A stretch of DNA of 35,458 bases. Source: Pirellula staleyi DSM 6068 (GTDB lineage Bacteria > Planctomycetota > Planctomycetia > Pirellulales > Pirellulaceae). Each line of letters begins with the position of its first letter. Position 1 is the first letter of the stretch. The notes under the pieces are model-generated. The model was not told where the DNA came from, searched no databases, and was given only the letters and a program-made list of their open reading frames with translations. Positions 1 to 6,900 of this stretch are shown one piece after another. The position numbers were made by a program, and so were the translations under genes. Location of the stretch: contig CAMBSL010000032.1 of assembly GCA_945870455.1 (NCBI GenBank), positions 1 to 35,458 on the forward strand, read 5' to 3'.

Positions 1-41
1 AACTGCGCGCCGCGTTTAAACTCGCTTAGGATCGTGCGATT

Positions 42-1808
42 TTACAGATCGGCCAACATAGCGGCAAGTTCTGCGTCCATGTCCGAGTCGCTCGAAGTCG
101 CTTCGGCTGGCGCATCCAAGGAAGACAGCAGATTGTCCAGTTCATCATCTGCTGCACTGCTTGCAGCGGGTTCCGCTGTACTGCTTGCAGCGGATTCTGC
201 TGTACTGCTTGCAGCGGGTTCTGCTGTACTGCTTGCAGCGGGTTCTGCTGGCTGAGGTGTGGCCGTTGGGGCGGGGCTGGAGGGTTGGGCTCTCATCGGC
301 GGTAATGGCGAATCGCCCGTGATGGAAAGTGGAGCCCAAGGTCCCGCCAAGGGAACTCCTGCAAGGCTGTTTAGGCCGCCCAGTCGCACATCAGAACTAC
401 CCTGCATAGCGAGCGTCGGGATGAGCCCTTGCGAAGTGACATGCTGAGCGATTCTTAAGTTGACGAGCCGTTCGGTGCATGGAAGCGCTACTTGGTCGCC
501 GTGTACATCCGTGTAGAAGTAAAATGGAATACCATCGACCGTTAAGATCGAACCGAGCTTCATTCCTGATAGTCCGTCATCTCGAAACGTCTGTCCGATC
601 AGTAATCCGGCTAAGAAAGCCGCGTTACCCCAAAGCATGCCGGAGAGACCGCTCTTTGGCGTAAACTCTTCGAATTTAAAAGACTCGATGGGTTCCGTCT
701 TCTTGCCATACGGCCAGCGTAACATGAATCGTGGCGTCGTCAGAGCTAAATAAGCAGCCTCGGGCAATTGCCGAAGCGAATCCCAGGATTCCTTAACCAA
801 AGGATGCACTTCCGACGGGTCCGTCTTCTTGAGAAACGAGCAATCGACGGCCGTGATAAAGGGTGCACCTGCGGCCGCAGCGATTTTTGAAGCCCGGGCA
901 AGTAGTTCGGCATGCGGCGGGATGTGTTCAAAGACAAAGTTGCAAAGCAACATCGACAACGGACCTTGTGAGGCATCCAGCAACGGTGCTTCGACGAGCC
1001 AGCGAAAAAGTCCGGTCTCTTCGAGCGAGTCCGACGAGGCCAAATCGGCAGCCAGTTCTGCGGCATTGATGTCGTACAAGACGACCTCAAATTCATGGTC
1101 CAGTTCGATCCGGTGAATCAAAAAATCGAGAGATCGCCAGAGCGATTCCATGGCTTGAAAATCAGGGTGATGCAAGAGTCGTCGCATCAGATCGGACAGG
1201 GACTCGTCGACCGCAGCAATCAGTTCTGCTTGACCATGCATTTCAGGGACGATGTGCGAACCTACGACATCTCGAAGCAATGTTTTCAACTCGGGCGCGT
1301 CGTAGGATTGAGTTTCCGCTTGGATCAAATCCGAAAAACTCTCAATGCGGCCTATTGGGACGGAGTTGCTGCTGGATTTACGTCCCACTGGAGCAATGGG
1401 TACCAGTTCCGACGAGGCCGCCAAGGAGTGGACTGCGGCGGACGCTTTTGCAAAAGTCGCTGGGTCCTGTAAGCGTTGTCGCAAGCCAACCAGTTTTTCG
1501 AAGATGGGTACGTTGGAATAGAGTTGGTCCGGATGGAAGTCTTCGATACTTTTGATGGGTACCTCAACCATGGCCCCACTATGCCCGGCTGGGAGATTGA
1601 GACGGACATCCAGTCGCGACAAAATATTATCCATGTTTTCATGATGGACCACCAGCGGCTTTCGGGCTGCAAGCGCCTCCCCGATTTCGACCCGCTTGGA
1701 ATTTCCTTTTCCGGAGAAATCACCTAGCACCGCGATGCGAAATTTTTTCCCAGCCTTGACTGAATCGCGTTTTGCATTGAGCGTACCAAATTGAATCTTG
1801 TATTCCAT
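42..1808 (-). CDS. T6SS contractile sheath protein, TssB-TssC fusion
   Basis: This protein should form the contractile sheath around the T6SS tube in the cytoplasm. Residues about 1-165 resemble TssB/VipA (AVLGDFSG near residue 28, then IEDFHPDQL and LVGLRQRLQD). Residues about 190-510 resemble TssC/VipB/ImpC (HPDFQAMESLWRSLDFL, LRWPYGKKTEPIESFKFEEF, GLSGMLWGNAAFLAGLLI). The two subunits are normally separate proteins of about 160 and 490 aa, so 588 aa fits a fusion with a somewhat short TssC part. The C-terminal part of the TssC region looks more like the ImpD/EvpB side of the family, which is an inference. The tail from about residue 520 is low complexity (see the 24-bp repeat) and ends in two acidic Leu-rich segments (DDELDNLLSSLD and DMDAELAAMLADL). 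The ATG at 1808 has AAAGG nine bases upstream. TssK, TssL and PAAR genes in the same window support a T6SS role. Confidence 0.88.
   Translation of the reverse strand: MEYKIQFGTLNAKRDSVKAGKKFRIAVLGDFSGKGNSKRVEIGEALAARKPLVVHHENMDNILSRLDVRLNLPAGHSGAMVEVPIKSIEDFHPDQLYSNVPIFEKLVGLRQRLQDPATFAKASAAVHSLAASSELVPIAPVGRKSSSNSVPIGRIESFSDLIQAETQSYDAPELKTLLRDVVGSHIVPEMHGQAELIAAVDESLSDLMRRLLHHPDFQAMESLWRSLDFLIHRIELDHEFEVVLYDINAAELAADLASSDSLEETGLFRWLVEAPLLDASQGPLSMLLCNFVFEHIPPHAELLARASKIAAAAGAPFITAVDCSFLKKTDPSEVHPLVKESWDSLRQLPEAAYLALTTPRFMLRWPYGKKTEPIESFKFEEFTPKSGLSGMLWGNAAFLAGLLIGQTFRDDGLSGMKLGSILTVDGIPFYFYTDVHGDQVALPCTERLVNLRIAQHVTSQGLIPTLAMQGSSDVRLGGLNSLAGVPLAGPWAPLSITGDSPLPPMRAQPSSPAPTATPQPAEPAASSTAEPAASSTAESAASSTAEPAASSAADDELDNLLSSLDAPAEATSSDSDMDAELAAMLADL
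151..246 (-). repeat. 4 x 24-bp in-frame tandem repeat in the tssBC tail
   Basis: Four consecutive 24-bp units (151-174, 175-198, 199-222, 223-246) differ at only a few positions. On the minus strand they encode the eight-residue unit AEPAASST four times, at about residues 521-552. The unit length keeps the frame, so copy-number change would lengthen or shorten an Ala/Ser-rich linker between the sheath domain and the acidic C-terminus. Confidence 0.9.
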
Positions 1809-1905
1809 CAGTCAAAGCCTTTATCAATTCGCAGGAAGGGGTTGGCGAGCACGTTTGTTGCACGAACGCACTAGTGCTTCGTACCAGCTTGATTTTAGGG
1901 ATAGG

Positions 1906-1951
1906 GGATCTTGTTAAAGATCCTGAATCTGTGGGATCTTTAACAAGATCC
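1906..1951. repeat. Perfect 18-bp inverted repeat
   Basis: Arm 1906-1923 (GGATCTTGTTAAAGATCC) is the exact reverse complement of arm 1934-1951, with a 10-base loop. Each arm is itself partly palindromic (GGATCTT...AAGATCC), so two small hairpins or one long one can form. No T-tract follows on either strand. It lies upstream of both flanking genes, tssBC (minus) and the gene at 2415 (plus), and about 60 bases beyond the 3' end of the tRNA-Arg fragment. It could be an operator, a tRNA terminator or part of an integration site. Confidence 0.7.
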
Positions 1952-1971
1952 ACACCATCCAAACCTAATTT

Positions 1972-2000
1972 TTAGCTGATCTATTGCATCTCTCAGCTAA
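1972..2000. other. 8-bp stem-loop next to the tRNA fragment
   Basis: TTAGCTGA at 1972-1979 pairs with TCAGCTAA at 1993-2000 across a 13-base loop. There is no U-tract after the stem on either strand, so it is a weak terminator candidate. It sits between the tRNA-Arg fragment and the 18-bp inverted repeat. Its role is unknown. Confidence 0.4.
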
Positions 2001-2010
2001 TCAATAAAAG

Positions 2011-2052
2011 TACACCCATCAGGGGTCGAACCTGAAACCTTCGGCTTCGTAG
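2011..2052 (-). pseudogene. 3' half of tRNA-Arg(ACG), probable att-site scar
   Basis: Read on the minus strand from 2052 to 2011, the parts follow tRNA order: anticodon loop CTACGAA (U33, anticodon ACG), 3' anticodon stem GCCGA, variable loop AGGTT, T arm TCAGG-TTCGACC-CCTGA with five perfect pairs, acceptor strand TGGGTGT and discriminator A. The 5' half is missing: the preceding bases (CTTGC) pair with only part of GCCGA, and no matching acceptor strand ACACCCA or D arm lies upstream. CCA is not encoded. Such 3' fragments are the usual mark left when a tyrosine-recombinase element integrates into a tRNA gene. In that case the element would lie on the higher-coordinate side. No integrase is visible in the window. 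Confidence 0.75.
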
Positions 2053-2414
2053 GCAAGTCTATAAAACGTAGAAAATCGCTGTTTTCCTTTGTGTTTTGAT
2101 GTTTGTAGCACCAAAACGCCATTACAAACATTAGCGAGTATTTCATTGAATTGCAAGGCTTTTCGGTACTACAGAGTTTGCAAGTCTGTAAGCAAAACTC
2201 GTTCGGATGCTAGCATTCTGGAGTCATTTCGTTGCCCCGTTAGAATCAGAAAATTCGTTAAACTTGGCTTTTCTGTTGGAATCCCTTCGCGTTTGCAGTC
2301 GATACGAAGCCGCAGAGTCTAGTTTGTCTTCGAAAACGTAACTGTGGCGCACCTAAAGAACTTCTAAATACGGATGCCGTATCTAAATGTTGACCAATCG
2401 CTGAAAGTCGTCAC
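2053..2414. other. Non-coding gap before the 2415 gene
   Basis: I see no convincing gene here. The frames that cross it are short and have no recognisable protein. The one thing visible is a 12-base near-repeat, GCAAGTCTATAA at 2053-2064 (directly abutting the tRNA fragment) and GCAAGTCTGTAA at 2180-2191. This could be a recombinase arm site or chance. The promoter for the 2415 gene should be in this gap, but I cannot pick it out. Confidence 0.4.
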
Positions 2415-3848
2415 GTGAATCGGATTACCAAAAATTTCCCATGGTATCCTTGGAGGTGGTTTGTTTTCCGCTTTTTCTGGTTTGCTATTGTTCACACTTC
2501 ATTCGTACATGCGTGGCAGGGTTTAGGACCAGATGTTTGGATTCCTGGTGAAGCACACCGCCAGCCTACACGACCCAATTTGTGCAGCAAAGGTTTAGGA
2601 CCAGATTCTTGGATTCCTGGTGAAGCACAGGCACCAGTATCTTATGGGAGTAGTCCGAACCTTCTAGGTCAGGGAGATTTGGATAACGGAACAGTTGCTA
2701 TCACGTCACCGATGGTGCTCGACGTTGATCCTTTGGGAAAGACCCAGCAAATTATTTACGATCCTGCTTTGCCGATACTTGGCTTGGACGGTAATCTCTA
2801 CCTGAGGCCGGTGGTCAAGATTGAAGGAAGGAGCTCTTTGGATACATCCGTATTACCGAGTTCTACGGTCTCCAGTCGATTGATGGAGAATCGCTTGGAA
2901 GTTGACGAGCAAGCGTTTGAGTCTCTTGGTCAAGATCCATCGAGTCTTCTTTCCAATTCTTTTGATCTCGCAGCAGCTTACGCTCGGAACGAACGGTACG
3001 GAACAACGTATCGACCAAGACGACGGAGTCGAGATCTAGGATTAGGTCATGAGAGGCTTGCGTTTGCGCTTTCAGAAATACCGGCTTCACAACCGTTCAA
3101 CAACATTCGGCTTCGTTCTGATTTCCAATATGGATGGCAGTTCCCGAATCGGGCGGAGTATCTGTGGGCTGGTCCATCAAAGGGTCCAAGGATTCCAGAG
3201 ACACTGCTTGATCTTCAGGAATACAGTGTTCTGATGGAGGCAGGTACTGAGAGCTTCTCCGTTGGTACCGAGCTACCATTACTTTGGCTAAACCCATCGC
3301 TCAATCCGAACACTTCCGGTTTCGGAGACATGTCGACTACCACCAAATTGGTTGTTCTCAATGGTCGATCCCTTCAACTAACTCAATTAACAAGAATCCA
3401 TATGCCGACCGGTCAAGCTTCATCGGGACGTGGAAATGGACATGTCTCGATGGAGCCCGGATTGATTGCCAGGTATACTCGGGACGACCGAACGATGTTT
3501 CACGGCATGATAACGTTACTTTTTCCTATCGGTGGCGATCCAAACTTTTCTGGCGAAATCTTGAATTACTCCTTTGGATTTGCAAGAGTTTGGTATGATA
3601 GTGATCAGTTCGCGGTTATTCCTACCATAGAGAGTATCAATTGGGCTGTTCTTTCTGGAGCCAAGGGGATCGAGCAGAACAAAATATCTGGAGACTACAT
3701 ATCCAATTTGCATCCGGGGATTCGGTTCGTTTTCGATAGAGGTGGAGATCTAGGACTATTCGAGGCAGGTTTGGGAACCGGGTTTTCGCTGACGAACAAC
3801 CACTTCTATGAATCCTTGATCCGATTTGATTTGCGGTGGTCTTACTAG
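2415..3848 (+). CDS. Probable outer-membrane beta-barrel protein
   Basis: Function unknown. A basic, aromatic N-terminus followed by a hydrophobic stretch (FVFRFFWFAIVHTSFVHA, about residues 17-34) looks like a signal peptide. The mature N-terminus has a duplicated motif, GLGPDVWIPGEA and GLGPDSWIPGEA, 24 residues apart. The last 180 residues have alternating beta-strand patterns with GFGDMSTTTK, MPTGQASSGRGNG and a terminal FDLRWSY. These resemble the barrel family annotated as transporter or phenol-degradation MetA (Pfam Phenol_MetA_deg), though this is by eye only. The GTG start at 2415 has no clear ribosome-binding site. It precedes the pseudocaspase gene by 66 bases on the same strand, so it may belong to the same transcript as the T6SS-linked genes. 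Confidence 0.7.
   Translation: MNRITKNFPWYPWRWFVFRFFWFAIVHTSFVHAWQGLGPDVWIPGEAHRQPTRPNLCSKGLGPDSWIPGEAQAPVSYGSSPNLLGQGDLDNGTVAITSPMVLDVDPLGKTQQIIYDPALPILGLDGNLYLRPVVKIEGRSSLDTSVLPSSTVSSRLMENRLEVDEQAFESLGQDPSSLLSNSFDLAAAYARNERYGTTYRPRRRSRDLGLGHERLAFALSEIPASQPFNNIRLRSDFQYGWQFPNRAEYLWAGPSKGPRIPETLLDLQEYSVLMEAGTESFSVGTELPLLWLNPSLNPNTSGFGDMSTTTKLVVLNGRSLQLTQLTRIHMPTGQASSGRGNGHVSMEPGLIARYTRDDRTMFHGMITLLFPIGGDPNFSGEILNYSFGFARVWYDSDQFAVIPTIESINWAVLSGAKGIEQNKISGDYISNLHPGIRFVFDRGGDLGLFEAGLGTGFSLTNNHFYESLIRFDLRWSY
2520..2629 (+). repeat. Two copies of a 38-bp direct repeat in the 2415 gene
   Basis: Copies at 2520-2557 and 2592-2629, exactly 72 bases apart, differ at two bases. They encode the GLGPDxWIPGEA motif twice, just after the signal peptide. 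The duplicated segment is short, rich in Gly, Pro and Trp, and looks like a binding or anchoring motif; its partner is unknown. Confidence 0.85.
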
Positions 3849-3914
3849 GGGTCAATTTACAAAAGCTATCGGCTCAGGAACAGCGGGAACGCATCCTAAA
3901 AACAACGAGCGAAA

Positions 3915-6900
3915 ATGAACTTGAGCAAACAATCCGATTGGAAAACTTCGGTTCGAGATAACGAGGCGACCAATCGTCGATGGATCGGCTACAAGGCCAT
4001 TTCCTTACTGCTGTTAATTCTGCTAGGCGCACTCTGGATCTATCTTGTTCTTAGTCCTTTTAGGCTACCGCGTACGCACATCATTGCTATCGGGGATGGA
4101 GTTTACCAACTGGATTCCGTGGAATCCATCCCCTTCGTCGAGTTCGAAAAAGAGAAACTTGCAAACATCGACGCGATTCACTACCACGATCAAGACACGC
4201 CCTTTTCAAATAAGGCTCTTTTAAGTCCCGAAACAAAAAAAGGTGTGAACTCCAAAGACAACGTTATAATCTTTCTTTACTTACGCTGTGCTGCCATAAA
4301 CGGTGAAGCGTATTTCATAACAAAGGATTTTAGTGTAGGAAACCCGAGCGTTGGCTTACTTCCTGCAAATTTAATTATCGATGAGATTGCGAAAATACCA
4401 TCGAAAAACAAGCTTGTCGTTCTACCCGCAGGAAGCATCCATTATGATCCAAGACTTGGGGTATTCACAGACGAATTCGCAGGAATATTAACGAAATCAA
4501 TCAGTGCATCAGAATACAGTTCAATAACCGTCTATTTTCCGCACCAAAATCTAGAAGCATCGAATTCATCTTTCCTGTTGAAAAGCTCATTAACAACATA
4601 TTTTTTCTGCGAAGGTATTCAAGGTCCAGCGGATTTCAATGAAGACGGGCAAATTGATGTTCGCGAGATAGCAGGCTATGTAAGCGAATCTACACGAAAT
4701 TGGATCAATGCATCCAGTACCTTAACACCGAACCAATCGAGCGCACAAAATGCATTTCTGTATTGGGGACCAAGCACGGATCCCAAATTCGCTAGTCCCG
4801 ATATGAAAACCAATGCCAACACCAGCGATAAGGTTAGCGGCAACGGTAACGGTAGTAGCAATCGCAGTGGCAGTGGAGTAAAGAAAAATACTTGGAACGA
4901 ACGCTTTTCTGATATTGCGAATCCAAGTTCTTATCCATTACCGATTCACCTGCTTGGGAAGAAAACAGGACCTAAATCTGCCAGCTTAACCCCAAAGATT
5001 GAGTCGACTTACAATGCTTTGATTGAACTTTTGGATTCAAAAGAAGGAAAGGATGATAAGGAAAATTCATTAAGTCGGCCCCCCACCAATCGTTCCGATA
5101 CCGATACGCAGAACGATTCGGCAACAAAGGAACGCGATAGGCTCGCCGCTGATTGGTTAAATCTAAAATCGATTTGGCAAAGATTCGACAACCTAGGACG
5201 GGATAGAACCAAAGAAATTTCTTATGATGTATTTCCCACCACGAACATCAACCTTATCAGGGCTGCTAAAAAATCAGTAGCCAGAAATCAGCAAAGGATC
5301 ATAGAGGATTACAAGGCTTCTACGGACGGAACATCGCCGACGTTGAAAAGCGCTGATCAGGCACCAAGTGAGAAGATGTACCATGAAAAAATTCTGAGTC
5401 TGAATCGAGACCGGAATCAAACTCCGATTAACTTTAATCTATATGGTGGACTAGACAGTAAACTGCACTCCCTTTCGCTTGAAGAAATTTTACATGGAGA
5501 TCCAGGCGAGAAAGAAAAAACCAGTGCAATACTACAAAAACTTTTGGCAGAGGACAATCCGGACAACCTCAAGGAATGGCTTGATAAAAATCGGTCGCTG
5601 GATCATTTTTCCGAAGTCAATTGGTCAAAACACGTATTGCAATATGCCAATGTCGAATGGAAGGATGCTCAGGTTTTGATTAAAACGCGAATTTTCTCTG
5701 AGAGAGTAGCGGCAATGGATGCTGTTCTTCCCCATGTTCTACGCAATCGAATCATTCCATTAGATCGAATACGACTGCAGTCCGAAGCTTCGATTCATGA
5801 ACTGCAATTAGAACGATGTACCATGGATAGAGTTATTGAAAAATCCCTCAAAGTACAACAGCAATATAGTCTACTTCTCGAGCATTTTCAAAACCTTATT
5901 TCTGTGCGCAGAGTTTGGCTAACGGAATTCGGGTCTGCGGAGGAGATCCTTAAGTGTTATTGCAGCCCGTACTCGGTCCTGCAGCCCGATGTTTCTTTCG
6001 ATCAGGTTTCGGAGTGGATTAGGCTTCTTCGGGATTTGCATTCACTTCTTAATCGCTCCATTGATATTGACGAACCCTATCTTGCAAGTATCGGTCGGCT
6101 TACCCAGCTAGTGATTAAGAGGGGAGATTCAATTCGATCCAAATTATTTGATCCTCTGAGCGATTCCAGCCAAAACCGAGATGAACCAACTTCCAGAGAT
6201 TTCTTTGATAGACAATTGCTAAATTGTACATCGATTCCGTTTGCAACACATTCGCGAATCTATTTGGAGTCGCTTAATTTGGAATATAGATCGGCGGTTT
6301 CCTACCAGGAACGCGACTGGGCATCGCAGAAAAAGCCTACTTTTACTTATAAGCCAGTAGATGGGTATTTGACGATAGACAAGTTGAAAAGGCAACTCCA
6401 ACGAACGATCCTGTACTTGCGGTATCTCGGGCTTATCGAATTCATTCAGCCCAGCAAAGACGCTAGTTCATTATCGGATCCCCTAGAAGACCTAGTGAAA
6501 TCGATTAGGCAAGTCGAGAATGAACTTTATCGAAACTTGCTAGAAATGGAGACGATCCAGGATGTCGATCCAAACTTGAGTACCAACCTGGTAAGTTCAT
6601 TGCGAAAAGCAGGTGAGAAAGTTCGTCGCCTCTTGGCTGCCTTGTCGGTCATTGGTCCGCCGCGAGCAGATTCCAGCGAGAGAGGTTTTCAAAGCGCCGT
6701 AGCGGCAAATTTATTCACAGATTGGAGGGACACGATCGATTGGACGAAAAAGGCCGAGTCCTCATACGAAGGATTTTGCCTTGATACGGTACTCGGTTTT
6801 CAGTCGAAGCGTCTCTCCGAACAACTCGATTTTTTCGGCGAAACGGAACGTGATTGGGCACGATATCGACTAAATGATTATAACGAATTCTTGATTTCCT

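Noticed and set aside
829..1472. Plus-strand frames inside the sheath gene
   Set aside because: They are opposite-strand shadows of the well-supported TssB-TssC frame and have no recognisable content.
1906..1951. Rho-independent terminator for flanking genes
   Set aside because: Both neighbouring genes point away from it and no T-tract follows on either strand. It could only end transcription of the tRNA fragment.
2011..2090. Complete tRNA-Arg gene
   Set aside because: Only the 3' half fits. No D arm, 5' anticodon stem or 5' acceptor strand can be found upstream.
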